Positions 37,579 to 49,859 of a stretch of DNA of 64,000 bases are shown here, piece after piece. How positions within the stretch are numbered: the stretch's first letter is position 1; each line of letters opens with the position of its first letter. Both the position numbers and the translations under genes were made by a program. The notes beneath the pieces are model-generated. The model did not search any database, was not told where the DNA came from, and saw nothing but the letters and a program-made list of their open reading frames with translations. This DNA comes from Campylorhamphus procurvoides. Taxonomy: Eukaryota > Chordata > Aves > Passeriformes > Dendrocolaptidae. Location: positions 886,490 through 950,489 of the forward strand of contig WBMV01006288.1 of assembly GCA_013396655.1 (NCBI GenBank). The letters are read 5' to 3'.

Positions 37579-38149
37579 CGATGTGAAGGGAAGCCCCCAA
37601 CAGCCTTTACTGAATGACAGATTCAGTGAGTGAACTGGAGCTCTGAGGCTGGACCTAGAGTAACAGTTTCAGAGAAGTGTTTCTTCTCATTTAACAATTT
37701 ATCTGTCCTCTTGATTAAAAATTTACTGGAAAAGGATGACTGTCTCTTTAAAAAAGTCGTTTGGGCAGTGCTTTTTGGTTTTAAAGTCTGGAGACAGTGG
37801 CATTAGATTGATTAGGTGTGTACATGCTGGCTGAGAAAGCTGTAGAAAGGGGAATGGAAGTGTTTGACAAGATGAAAGACTATTCAACATGTTAGACAGC
37901 TGGTTGAGTGAAAAGATCTATAACAGCACAGTAAAATATACTCAACAGTAAATGATACCTTCACTGCAAAAGCTACTACAAGTTAGGTCACACAATTTTA
38001 GCCTAGGATGACAAGTTCAACCAAACAAAGTTTTAAAATACACAATTAATGTGTGTGTGCCTGGTAACAGACAGATAGCACTTGGGAAATTGAGACAGAC
38101 AGGGGTTCCCTTTTCCAAGTTTAATAGTGAATATGCAAAGTTCCTGAGC

Positions 38150-38243
38150 CAGATTCTGGTCTCTGTTGCTTATTCAGAGCAACTGCACTGATCTCAGAGG
38201 AGCTGCTCCTTACTGACACCGAAGTAAGGGAGATGAGGATCTG
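38150..38243. repeat. MITE-like palindromic amniote repeat relic
   Basis: CAGATTCTGGTCTC (38150-38163) faces GAGATGAGGATCTG (38230-38243), pairing at 11 of 14 positions. The interior, with GAGCAACTGCACTGA and GGAGCTGCTCCTTACTGACACC, matches from memory a common reptilian palindromic repeat. It would be non-autonomous, carry no coding capacity and be very old. Confidence 0.55.
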
Positions 38244-39430
38244 TGCACTCCTTCAGTCCATTACCTTGCTATAGAATATGAATACTTTTGAGAAATAATC
38301 TTGTAAGGGGAATTGTGAGTATTCTTCCTGAGATCCAGTTACTGATGAGTGCAGTAAATGGCTATGTGTAACTGTGTGCATCATGTTCTCTTATTTGCAC
38401 ATGAAGGCTTTGTAATCACCATGTGATTTTCATAATTAACGAAGCACAAAACACACCAGGATGACAGGAATAGTGAACTGTCGTGCATGTTACAGACAGC
38501 CAGTAGATAAACAAGAACAGATACAGGACATTTAATATTTTAAGAAAAAAATAATAAAAAGGGTTTCATGTGGTTTTCTGGTGATAGGCTAGCAGGGATT
38601 ATGGTAGTAGACTATGAAATAGTCTAAAACTAATGGATGTTTTTTCTGTAGACAATAAGAGGACAATTGGACGTGGACACAGTTGGCTAATCTCATTTGA
38701 GTATTTATGATGCAGTGATCACTCCAGTTAGCAGAGATTTCACCAAAAAGTCTTTTAGTCAGATATAAATACAATTTATAAAATTAAAAACACTATCAGA
38801 TGTACTTGCATTTCTTTATTTTTCCTACCAAGTTAAATTAATATCAAATACAGAAGACAACATTGAAGCAATATATTTATTCCCAGACTCTTCAAATCTC
38901 CCTAGACCATCACACCTTCAGCTCCTTTTAGGTTACCAGCAAAGTGCAAAGAGGCCATGGTGTAAATGCTAATTAGGTTTGAGATCATTAGGACTTTGAA
39001 AATAAATTTTAAAATATCTTTTGTAAAACTTGGGGGGAGGGAGTTTAAAGCTTCTTATTGAGTAATTCAGTGATTCAAACTCTTTAATATTTCATTTGGA
39101 AAAGTAAAAAAAAAAAAATAGTTGTGAAGTCATCCCTTTTACTCTATATCCTGTATGAGCTATTTTCCCCACTAGTTTTCAGGGACAGTAAGATGAGCAT
39201 GTGTTAACTTGATTCCACTGAATATTTGACAAAAAAGTATTTTAATACTAATGTTAACACATATTTCCTTAATTATAAGGCCCTAAAGGTACGCCAAACT
39301 AAATAAACCATTAGATTGTCAGAACATTAATAATCTATTAGTGCACATAGATTTGCTCACGCAGTGCAGTGGGCCAGGGGGGTTGGTTTGAGGATTCGCT
39401 GTCAATGGACTAGAGCATCCATTGCTAGCT

Positions 39431-39585
39431 CCACCAGGAACATACAGAGTGACCTTGAAAATGCTGCCTAGTAACAATCTGCCTCAGTTTGCCCACTTGT
39501 AAAAGCATCTGGAGATGCTTTGAGGTCTTTAGATGAAAGGCACTGTTAAATATATGAAGTATTTACTAATTAATATTATGCCAAG
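39431..39585 (+). mobile_element. MIR-like SINE relic (3' part)
   Basis: AGAGTGACCTTG, CTGCCTCAGTTTGCCC, TTGTAAAAGC, TGAGGTCTTTAGATGAAAGGCACT and AAATATATGAAGTATTTA follow the order of the central and 3' parts of the amniote MIR element. This is the clearest MIR in the window. It is old and inert. Confidence 0.7.
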
Positions 39586-40749
39586 AAAAAGACATTTGTG
39601 CTTCTAAAATGTAAATAATGTATTAACAGCCCCCCATAATACCAGAAGTACTTCTTCATAAGCATAGTTTTGTAAATTAGATGGTGTACCGAGAAATTAT
39701 TTAAGTAATCCAAATGATTAAAGATATAGATTCTATGGGAGTGACTCAAACATACAAAATACTTTACCTACTCAGATGTATCCATATTTTGTTTTTTTTA
39801 TTTTTCAGGAATAGGAGGATGCAGGTTGCTAGTATGTATTTATAAGAATGTCAATAACTCTGAACACTGTTTTATTCCGGGGATTTAGACACAAAATTTC
39901 AGTGTTAACATTCTAATATACTTATCAATGTAATCAACGTCTTCCCCCAGTCATTATTCTCAGGAAATTTCTTCTACATACAGTTATTGCTTTAATTGAT
40001 TTTAAGCTTTGCCTTGGCTGAAATTCTAGGATGTCTTCAGTCATTCTCAACTCTGGCAGTTCAGAAATTATATGCATAGGTACTGTATAGCTGAAATGAA
40101 AGGTAGAGTGCAAGACACAGGAACTTCAAAGACAGAAACTGTTGAGCAGACAGAAAACACCTTATATTTCTAATGCAAAACATTCCAGGTTATAAGCATT
40201 CTGAAAAAAAAGTGCTGAACTTTAACCTCTCAGTTCATTAGTACAATAATTAAGGTTAGCTCTATGACATGCCTCAAGTAACAAGTGACTTATGGACCAC
40301 AAGCAATATAAGATTTGTTTCATAGATAAATCTGCCTACTGCAATAAAAGTGAAGCAAGACATCCGGACCAAAAAAAGTTAAATGAAGACATTGTGTGTT
40401 TGTTTGGCCCTTGGAAGAAAGGATCAACATCTATGTCTTGCTTTTTTTAGGACAATTGGATTAGCAACCACAGCAGCTTTCAATTCAAGTTTCAGGTGCC
40501 AAATACAGCAAGATACAAGGAGCATATTGTTTTATTTCAGTCAGGAAGACTGATCTCCCTTCTCCAAAGGGCAGCTGCATTTAGTCTCAAAAAGAACCAG
40601 CTGCTCTTTCCCCTAAAGCATTATCAGGCTGTGAGGATGCTTCCTCTGCCTTTAGTCTAAGCCGAAGAGGAACAGAGGCCCCTTCTAGGCCTTTCTTCTT
40701 CCATATTGGGATTTTCTCCAGTTCACCAAGGAGGATGAGCTAAGTAATG
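39586..40749. other. Unique noncoding DNA
   Basis: No gene, RNA or repeat is recognised. Confidence 0.5.
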
Positions 40750-41091
40750 GACAACTGGCTCACAGGTCAGGCACACAGGTTTATAGAAAATGGAGTTATA
40801 TCAGGCTGGTGGCAGGTCACTAGTGGGGTTCTGCAGGGCTCCATCTTAGGCCCAGTTTCAACATCTTCATAAATGACTTGCACGCTGGACTCAGAGGCAC
40901 ATTAAGTAAGTTTGTCAATGATACAAAGCTGAGAAAAGGTGTTGAGTCCCTTGAAGGCAGAGAGGCCCTGCAAAGAGACTTAGGCAAATTAAAGGGCTGG
41001 GCAATCACTAGCCCTATGAAGTTTAACAAATAGAAATGCCAGCTTCTGCATCTGGGGTGGGGCAATCCTGGATGTACATACAGACTGGGGT
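40750..41091 (+). mobile_element. CR1 LINE reverse transcriptase fragment, plus strand
   Basis: This encodes part of CR1 ORF2. In frame one reads GWWQVTSG, a frameshift near 40855, then IFINDLHAGL, GTLSKFVNDTK, VESLEGREALQRDLGKLKGW and CQLLHLGWGNPGC. The run FVNDTK (40911-40928) sits where an active reverse transcriptase has its catalytic FADDT motif; one aspartate is replaced by asparagine. A stop codon follows MKFNK. The copy lacks both ends and joins the LTR at about 41091. The remaining similarity to bird CR1 is high, so this is a fairly recent copy compared with 46339-46870. Confidence 0.92.
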
Positions 41092-41510
41092 TCATTCACC
41101 ACTTCCCCTGGGCAGGCAGGTGTTCAGCCATTGCTGGCAAAGCTAAGCTTCATTACACGTAACTGTGACTTAGGAGGACAAACATCATCTCTCTAAATGT
41201 CCCATCCTTCCTCCTTCTTTCCCCAACTTTATACGCCAAGCATCACATCATGTGGTACAGAATACCTCTTTGGTGAGTTGGGTGTTATCTGTCCCAGCTG
41301 TGTCCCATTCCAGCTCCCTGTGCATGCGTGGGATCATGCACTGGTTGGGTGAGCCGAGGAACAGAAAAGGCATTGACTCTGTATAAGTACTGTTCAACAA
41401 CAACAAAAACATTTTGGTAGTATCAACCCATTTTTTCAGCACAAATCCAAAATACAGTCCCATGCTAACTACTGTGAAGAAAATTAACTGTCCGAGACAA
41501 ACACAGCACA
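41092..41510 (-). mobile_element. Avian endogenous retrovirus LTR, truncated solo copy
   Basis: Read on the minus strand, the element begins TGTGCTGTGT at 41510. It continues with GTTAATTTTCTTCAC, then GGATTTGTGCTG, then a TATAAAG box (plus-strand 41227-41233), and runs to GGGGAAGTGGTGAATG at about 41095. This order matches a common LTR family of bird genomes, recognised from memory. The 3' part (end of R and U5) is missing. No internal viral genes flank it on either side, so it is a solo, noncoding LTR. A 111-codon minus frame (41248-41583) crosses it by chance. The LTR abuts a CR1 fragment directly. Confidence 0.85.
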
Positions 41511-44500
41511 CAAGGCCAATGTGCAGAATGCCGAGGAGGACTACTAGTAATGTTTGAGTAGCAGAAATAAAAATTAGCACCACAAGAAGAGTTTTTAAAT
41601 GCAGACTTTGAATTTAACTAGTTTGTATATAGATATCTACATAGTTTAGAGAGAGAAACACAAGGGGTTTTACCATTTATTGGCTGTTCACATTGAAATA
41701 AACATTTGTGGCGGTTTTTTTACCAAATAGTACAGTTAATTATATTTTATGAGATTCTATTTTATGAGATGAAGTATCAGACTTCAATTTGACTTTGTTA
41801 ACCTTATTGTATGTCTCAATTAAAGTCTACCAATTTATCACTTTATGGGGGTAAAATCATCCATCATAAAGTTTCTTGGTTACAGATCACTAATTAATTG
41901 GTAGCTGGGATAAAGTTTAATCATTGTTAAAGACCCAGAATTTCTCACATCACTGTTGCAGAACTGCATAGTCAATTAAGCAACAAGAACCTGCCGGTTT
42001 TACTTGGTTTATTATACTAATGCCTTGGAATGTTTTCATGAAATACATAAATTCTCTTGTATCATAGTTAATTAAATCCCAGACCATGGTCTGTAAAAGT
42101 CACCTGTCTGACCTCTGAAGAATGAGTGGGAATCAATGCCAAAGACCATAACAAAGCAGCAACTGCTTAAACTAACAAAGTAATTTATGTCCTTCAAAGC
42201 AGAAACAGAGAGAATGCAATATTTTTTAGTTCCTTTAAGTCTTATTATGACTTTATGATACCATTCCTGATGGCAGAGAAAAGGTTGGTGTCATGGGATT
42301 GGTGCTGCTTCCAAGTGTAACTGCCTCAACCAAGTCAGACAAGAATGACAAAAAATACTTCTTTTTTGTCCTTCCTTGAGCAAATGAAAGAAACTTGTCA
42401 TTCCAACTTCACAAAACAGCACTAGAGATGAAATTCTCAACTCCGCTGGGACAGCCATTTTTTTGCTGTTATTACAGAAGAAAATTATAACCATAAAAAT
42501 GTCCAATTTAGAAAAAAGGTGCCACTTTAGCATCATTTGCATAAAAGCTGTTACATACAAATTGTTATAAAGACAAATGTGTAGTACTCTTGTTGAAAAT
42601 TGCTTATATCTTAGGTGCTTTGCCTGAAACGACATAAAGGCCTCTTCAAACTGAAATTCATTCTCAGGTAAATAAAGCTGAAAAAGAATTTTCACCTATT
42701 TGTACGTACGTGAGCAGTTTTTCATATGGTCTTAAACAGATTTTTAACATGCATTTCTCCCAGGCTTTTGAAGTCCTTCCCTCCTTAGCCTGCTAGTGGC
42801 TTCCATTACAATAACTTGGCTCTGAAGATGAGGGCAAATGAAAAGCTTGTCCTGAGTGCAAGCTGATAAATCAGCTAAGATAACTTTCTGTAGATGGGTG
42901 CAACTTTTACTTTGTTCTTTTAGAAAGTGCTCGTGTACACTCCTTTGCAATGAGGTGATCGCTGTCTGAACTCGAAATGGGTCACTGATGTCTCTGTCAC
43001 TACCACTGTTGCCTATTGACTCAGAGAAATGTATTTATCCCCTCTCAGAAATCAATCAGATCTTGCTGTGTCTGCTGAAAGTGGGCAAATCAAATAACAA
43101 ACTTTAGTCCTTAAAAATCATTCTACAAAGTAGACCTATTAACTTTATGTTTTAGTTCTCCCCCTAACAAATCAGAGGTATTTATTTGTATTTGGTGTTA
43201 AACACTGACACAATGTGGATTAACAAGAACTCCAAATTAAGTTTTGCAGTAAAATGAATCATCAGACATATATTACTCTAATTGAGAATGGTACGCTAAT
43301 ATAAGCAAGAATGCTAGTAGGGGATTTTTCAAGTGGTCTGGTAATCTTTTTATCTAATTGCAGAGTCATTAAATTAGTGTAACTTGTTTGTAAACAGAAG
43401 AAACAGCTATCTGTAGAATGCCAAGTTGAGAGGTTTGTAAACAGTTTGTTATATCTGAGATGAAGTATCAAAGCAAATAATATTATGGTATGGAATCCGT
43501 AAGTTTTGCTATTATGAGACTATGAGACCTATAAGCACATGTATACACTGAGGCACTGTACGCTGCAGCACTAGCAACACTCTATGTTATATGGAATCAT
43601 ATTCAGCAACATTAAAGATAAGGTGTACTCTGAACCTTTACACAGTATAGAGTCAATAACAATATACCCCATATATTTTATCAGCTTTTCCAACAATTAC
43701 TTTCTCAAGCAAAATAAAGTAATAATTAGTAAATGTTTGTTGATATGAAATCCGGTGTTTAATTATTTAAATACACTGCAAACATTAAATTGAAAAAGTC
43801 TGTTTTGCCACATCAGAAAGCACCCACAATTCCAGGTGAGGACAGATATAGATACATCTGTATGTACTTCAAATATCTGAACACAAAATCCAAAAGTGTA
43901 ATTTTAAAATATTAAAGCAAACTAAGAAGAAAAGTATGACTAATTCTCCTCCCTTTTTTATTCTTAGCATGAAAAAAATACTAGTATCCTGCTTAGTCTT
44001 TCTCAGACCAAAATCCTGATACTTTCTTGATGGAGGTACTGCACAGCTGTGTGGCCATGACCAGGTCATATGAACTGGAGTGTCACCCTAGTTGGCACTT
44101 CTCCCTATCATCTGCACATCTTTCTGCACTATAACGCAAAGATATTTGTTTCCTAGACAAGGAACCTACATGTTTTTCAAAGAAAAATTTGGAAAACTTA
44201 AATAAGAACTTTGTTTAGCTCTTATTTATACTCTCATATTTTCTTAGAAAGAAACAATATTTTTCAATAAATGATGTCCTCCCAGAATAGCCAGTCTATG
44301 GTGAATATTTCTTTTTCTTACTTTCTGAGGTGACCAAGTTACATCCACTACTAACTTTTCCTCTGAGGTCAGAAAGACACAATCTAGCCAGCAAAGAGTT
44401 GGTATTATTCCAGTTTCAATACTTAGACACAGAATGATTTTGCTACACACAAAAGGAAGAAATAAAATATTTTTGCACTAGTTTTCCAACAAGAATTGCA

Positions 44501-44639
44501 CCCTTAACAGTGATTCTCAGCCTTGCCTCATGTATATGTCCAAAATGGGGGATTTCTACCTGGTGTTATCCAAAAACCTAATCCTGAAAACTATTCCATA
44601 AGTGAGAACATCCTTTGAAATAATGAGCCCCATTAAAGT

Positions 44640-44695
44640 CGTTTAAAGTAATAATGAAAGTCAAGTAATTTGCCTGAACAAAGTCACAAGATTAT
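44640..44695 (-). mobile_element. Possible MIR relic, minus strand
   Basis: GTCAAGTAATTTGCCTGAACAAAGTCACAAGATT resembles the antisense of the conserved MIR middle (TTGGGCAAGTCACTTAA region). It is short and diverged; chance similarity is possible. Confidence 0.3.
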
Positions 44696-45894
44696 TCTTC
44701 AAGTTTTAAACATGGCAGAAAAGTTTAAACAAGAAAATCTATCCATTTAAAGGATCGCTGGAGAAGTGACCAGTGGGAAAACAGCCATTGTGACATTCTT
44801 GTGTTCATAATGCACTGTAATAGCATTATGATTTGATGATTATTGTTTGATATTCTGAGGTGCAAGGAGAAAGCAAATATAATCTAGAGTCTTGTATCAG
44901 AAATACTAATGCACAAAATTTCAAGCTTAAAATATGATGTAATTTAAACCCCACTGATGCCTCGCACAAAAATCTTATAGATGACAAAACTCTGGCCCCC
45001 GGACATGGTGTGAAGGGGTTTCTCAGAGAAGAAACCATGTGAAGGAAAGTGTTTTCCCTTAAAAACTTCTCAAACAGTTTTATTCTTGTGTTGCTCCACA
45101 ACCCAAGTTGGTGTTGATGGTGTGGACCACCTCTTAGAGGTTTTTGGTGCAGATTATTTGATTTACTTTTTTCTTTTTTTTTTTATCTGTACTGAGTAAG
45201 GGAAAAGGAGGTTAAGATCTATCTGTGTGTTCTACTGTTTTGCCCTGTGTCTTTGTTCTTTGCCTGGATTCATTATGAGTTCTTTGGGCAGCATAAGCAG
45301 AACTGCTGGAAAACATCTGTTTTCAGCTACTACTTTTATTTGTTTTCTTTTCTTCCTCCAAATTTCTAGCCTGCTCCTAAATATTGACTGCAAACAAGAT
45401 CTATCAGCAGGGAACCCATGGCTAGCTTTGCCTCAACAACACCCACCCTTCCATTTTTTTTTTATTTTTGCACTATTTCTGCAATCTTTATGTCACTGTG
45501 TAAGCAAATACACAATAGAATTATGTGCATGTTATTGCTCAGTTAGTGGAATTCAGATAATGAGGAGAAAGTTTCACTTACACTCAGATATTTTCTTTTT
45601 CTCCAAATAAAATACAGAAAGAAAGAGAGGGCAAGAAGACACTTCTTGAAAGAGGACAAAAAGCCTTCCTGAAAATCTAGGGTGACAATGAACTGAGACA
45701 ATATAAAAATGGAAATGTAAATTTGAGCTGAAAGCTGGATTAAAATATCTGAAGCCAACAAATAAAACTTTTCTACTAATACTATTATAAAGTTCATTGC
45801 AATAGATCTTAGGTGTGAAACCACTTCATGGTTAAAATGAAAAAAAAAAAATACTGCCTTTTCATGTGGTCTTTCTCCTGACAGGTGGATATCA

Positions 45895-45928
45895 GAAAAA
45901 AAAAAAAGAAAGGAAAAAAAAGAAAAAG
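45895..45928. repeat. A-rich simple sequence
   Basis: A runs broken by single G residues for 34 bases. A separate 12-base A run lies at 45840-45851. Confidence 0.75.
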
Positions 45929-46338
45929 ACAACTTTTCTCAAGTCTGGTAAAAATATTTAAATTATAAGTGAACTCTTTTTTTTTTCCCCTCTCAAGATT
46001 CTTAGTGAAATTGTCAAATATTAGCTCTCACTCTTTAGTAGAATTTACCTCGTATATAATATCTGGAGGAGACCAGGCAAGTAATGACATTTGGTGGTAT
46101 TCTTGATAGTTTAAGAATAGCTAACAGTCTTGTATTTTTGTCACTGTGTCTGTCCTGCCCTGTTCCCAAAATCCCACTCTACGTGTTTGCTTCTTTTACT
46201 TACTGTGTCATGTGCTATGTTTTCTGACATGGGAAAATGAAAGAGAATATAACCTGTAGTAGTCTAAACACAAAACTGAAAGAGATAGGAAATTCTGGAT
46301 AGTAACTTGCTAAAGACATTTTTTTTTTCAACTACATC

Positions 46339-46870
46339 AGAAGCAGGAATCCTGCCAGGGAGTCAATCAGTCCTACAGGTGTAAGAACACTCCAGAAAGA
46401 TAAGGCCATGTCAGAAAAGCTAAATGAGTTCTTTGCATCAGTGTTCACTGCAGAGGAGCTTCAAGAGGTTTCTATACTGGAACTATTCTTTCTGTAGGGA
46501 CAAATCTGAGAAACTGTCTTAAATTGATGTGTCAGAAGAAGAGGTTTAAGAACAAATCAATACAATGAATTGTGACAAATCATCAGGACCAGATCATGCA
46601 AGAGCTCTAAAGGAACTCAAATATGAAATTGCCAAACCATTCACTGTGGTGTGTAACTTAGTGCTTAAATTGACCTCAGTACTAAAGGAATGAAGGGGGG
46701 AAATATAATATAAAATTTTTGAAGCATTTTGTAGTGGGCAGGGAGATCCAGGAAACTGTAGAGCAGTAAGTCTCATTTTTCTACTGGATAAATTCATTGG
46801 AAATATTGAAAACTACCCCCAGAATTTGAAGGTTAGTAGAGAAATTAATCAATGGTGATTCTATAAATAA
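46339..46870 (+). mobile_element. Ancient CR1/L3-like LINE, ORF2 start of reverse transcriptase
   Basis: The plus strand matches the region of CR1-like ORF2 before and at the start of the reverse transcriptase. Read codon by codon it gives KLNEFFASVFTAEE near 46420, then SSGPD (46580-46594), ALKELKYEIAKP and VCNLVLK. Further on GDPGNCRAVSL corresponds to the family's GDPGNYRPVSL. Indels and stops break the frame repeatedly, for example between 46680 and 46740. The match is closer to older amniote (turtle/crocodile-type) CR1/L3 lineages than to the bird-specific copies elsewhere in this window. It is an inert fossil. Confidence 0.85.
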
Positions 46871-47184
46871 GTAAAACAATGGTGTTTCCAGTCAATGATA
46901 CATTCTGTTTCTTTTAGATGCCTGTCTTGGGGCAAAACTTGCTTAGACTAGATATCTGTTATTCAAAGAGTTAAGTTTAGATGAGAATACAATGCTGAGT
47001 AGCTGAGTGATGAAAAGGCAAGTGACATAAAATACAGGTCTATACAAAGGAAAAAGCTCTGAAGTAAAGATAACTAATGATAGGTCTAATAATAGATCTT
47101 ATAATTTGAAAATTAAAAAAGATGACAAAGTAATTTGGATTGCCTGTCTGAAGTGAATTATCAAATATCAGATTTGAAACAAAA

Positions 47185-47285
47185 TCAGGAAACTGTCTTT
47201 TGATGTAACTGTGGAACTCCTTGCAGAATATGTTTTGGATGATAATAGTATAAATAGTTTCAAAGAACAGTTGGAAACCATGGAA
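47185..47285 (+). mobile_element. Ancient CR1/L3-like LINE, ORF2 C-terminal end
   Basis: The stretch translates to VELLAEYVLDDNSINSFKEQLE, in broken form, which resembles the last residues of CR1/L3-type ORF2. It has the same orientation as 46339-46870 and lies about 315 bases downstream. The two are probably parts of one copy with most of the reverse transcriptase deleted. The sequence between (46871-47184) is not clearly alignable. Confidence 0.55.
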
Positions 47286-48109
47286 AAAATGTCTCTCTCG
47301 AGACATCAGATGTCCCATTCAGATGTTCCCTTGCACAACATATTACCAGAAACTGGGAGACTATAAGAGGGAAGAATCTGTTTTTGCTTTCTTCTGAAAC
47401 TCTTTCTTTGAACATCCATTGCAAGCTGTTTTTAAAAGACAGTAGAATAGATTTGACAGGCTTATGATTTTCCCCAGTAATCCAATCCATCATTAGATTT
47501 TAGTAATTTGGTGCGATATGATCACGGAAAACTTTCAAATAAAATCCACATTGGCCTGCATCAAATGTTTGCTCCATTGAACCTGTACTGTGGTTAGCAT
47601 TTCTTTTAAAGCAGTGAGTTTTTCCTTAAGTTTGGGTACTTATTCACAATCTTGCTTAATGTGGGTGAAATAGCCAGTGAGTGTTTTAGCAGTTCTCAAG
47701 TCAGAAAGCTTGCTGCTCGACCCCATCACAGTGGGCTTTCACTAGTATTTTAACCATGTTCATCACCTACAACTTGCTCTCTGTCTGCTTTGAAAAAATG
47801 AAAAGGAAGGAGTCTTTCTCAGGACTACCAATAATTCATCATCCCCAGGCAGAAGCTGTTAAGTATGTAAACATGGTTTGTCTTTTCTCCTTAAAGATAA
47901 TTCTTTAATGATTATCAGCTTCTCTAATGTGTGACTGTAAATACTGTTAAAAGAATGGTATCCTCCTTTTAGGATCATTTAGCCCTGAGTGTCCCACAGG
48001 TCCAGTTATCCATCTCTTTCTAGGTAGCTTGCTGATTTCTTGTTCTGCCCAGGAAGTTAGATGGCTTACCACACATCCATCTGTCCTCTCAAAACCTGTA
48101 ACTATTCAC

Positions 48110-48260
48110 TCTATTTGGCTCGGTGGATGAACACTTTGTTCAATTACATTAAAGGTTTGATTTTAATTGTTTAATATTGCCATCAATAATGTCTCCTTCA
48201 GTCACCCATTGAGATTTTTTTAATGTTAAATTGTCTTTGAAACTTAGAACACATGCAAAT
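48110..48260. other. Candidate conserved noncoding element
   Basis: The patch contains CATTAAAGGTTTGA and TTTTAATTGTTTAAT (homeodomain-like AT words), a CCATCAATAATG word (PBX/HOX-like TGATTG/TCAAT texture) and an ATGCAAAT octamer at 48253-48260. No repeat or exon similarity. The call rests on motif texture only. Confidence 0.25.
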
Positions 48261-48262
48261 TT

Positions 48263-48280
48263 AAAAAAAAAATAAAAAAA
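48263..48280. repeat. Poly-A-rich run
   Basis: A residues with one interrupting T. Confidence 0.8.
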
Positions 48281-49324
48281 GACTAGCTAGCTCTCACCTG
48301 GCTTGTGATGAAATGTTTCTCTATATTAATGGTTTGGTCATTAAAATGTATAATGAGAGGGAAAAAAGCATGGAACAGACAGCATTACCAATTGCCTTGA
48401 GAGTATCTCTCCATAGAGGAACAGCACTTTGGATCTCTGTGACAACACTGACAGATATTTATGGCTGAGATGGCCCAGGTCAGTGTAAGCCTAGAAGAGA
48501 ACAAAACAATGTGCTGTACCTGTAAAGACAGTACAGGGTGATGAAATATGCACCCAAAGCAAATTAGGCACTGTGAAGCTGACCAGACCAGAACACAAGC
48601 AGAGGGGAGCTATGTTGAAGACAGGAGTCTGTTCTGGATATACTTACCTAAGTTTCCTAAGTTTCCTCAGGGAAATGTGAAACTTAACCAAAACTAGTTC
48701 CACAAAACAGAGAAGGAACAAAGGATAAACAAGCTGTGGGTCCTTCCTCTGAAGAGGACAAGCTGATAAATGAGTATTACAAGTAACCTCCTCCAACTTA
48801 CATAGAAGCTGGAAACTGAATCTAAAGTACTTGTTTTCCCAGATTGCTGAGCACATCAGCAAGGTGTACATTACTAAAAGGAAGACTGGTTTTGGTTTGG
48901 TTGGGTTTTTTTTAATGATGTCATCAAATGTGATCACGACCTAAATGGGAAAAAATGGAAAAAATCTGACGGGCGCTGGAACTGTGATAGACCATGTATG
49001 TCAAGGTGCCACATTTTAAAGAACTCTGGTTGCAGTTCTTAACAGATAAGGTCCAGACAAAATCATTTTACAAAGTAAACTGTTGCTGTTTCTGTAGGTT
49101 TTGGTGGCTTATCTCTGAGGCCAGACATTATTGGTTTTAAGCTCCTCTGGATTTTTAGAAAGATGCAGAGGTACCTGGGAAATGAGGGAAAAAATGGACC
49201 TGAAATTCAGAAAGTTTTGAGGTGAATTCTGAGAAACAGAAGAAAAATAGAGAGCAAAGTCAGATGGAATAGGAAAGAAGGGAGAGACAGTACCTGTGAA
49301 TAAGAAGAAGTTTAGATATATAAA

Positions 49325-49340
49325 TATAGGTATACCTATA
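49325..49340. repeat. 16-bp perfect palindrome
   Basis: TATAGGTATACCTATA reads the same on both strands. It lies in an AT-rich, TATA-rich stretch, so slippage and chance are plausible. Confidence 0.85.
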
Positions 49341-49859
49341 TGTGTGGTGGTGTGGGTGTATATATACAAAATAGATGTACTGAAACCATTTCTATTATTA
49401 AATAACTCATAGCCTATCCTGAAGGCTTTTTCTTGGAGATATGCACCAATGAAACTGACAGATTTGACAGTATCCAAAGGAAATTCTGGTTTTTGGAAGC
49501 TCCATGTCTGAGGCCAGACCAAAGCACCTCTAGCAAAATCCCATGGGAATGAGAGGATTTGACCCTTGTTGTGCCCACAACACTGACTCTTTAAAGTTTT
49601 ATATTTTGGAAATTAAACTGGCTAAGGAAAATTCATCCCAATAATGTGAAATGTCTTGGTGAAATGTAAAAACCAGACAAACAAACCAAGAGAAAGTGTC
49701 CTGGAGGTTGGTTGAGTTTTTTTAGTTTTTTTGCCAAATATTCACTCCTTATGTTCAGAATAAATGAGACCTGAAAGCTTAGAATATCACTGTGCTGCCT
49801 CTTTAAACACAATACCCTTTCCCCCTTTTTCATTTAGTTATCTCCTTCTCTGCTCTGTG

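Larger units (their letters stand above)
36836..39430. other. Unique noncoding DNA with short tandem repeats
   Basis: No gene is recognised. It holds a 15-bp perfect tandem (37207-37236), an 11-bp-unit AT-rich tandem (37531-37578) and a MITE-like relic (38150-38243). Confidence 0.5.
41511..46338. other. Unique noncoding DNA
   Basis: No gene is recognised. A 13-bp word TATTTTATGAGAT occurs at 41743-41755 and 41758-41770. A possible minus-strand MIR trace lies near 44640-44690. Frames of 127-134 codons (42291-42695, 45227-45610, 45543-45932) are Phe/Ser/Leu-rich and run across simple sequence, so they are treated as chance. Confidence 0.5.
47286..49859. other. Unique noncoding DNA
   Basis: No gene is recognised. 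It contains a candidate element at 48110-48260, an A-rich run at 48263-48280 and a 16-bp perfect palindrome at 49325-49340. Confidence 0.5.

Noticed and set aside
41248..41583. 111-codon minus frame with hydrophobic stretches
   Set aside because: It runs through the noncoding LTR and into unrelated flank, so it is fortuitous.
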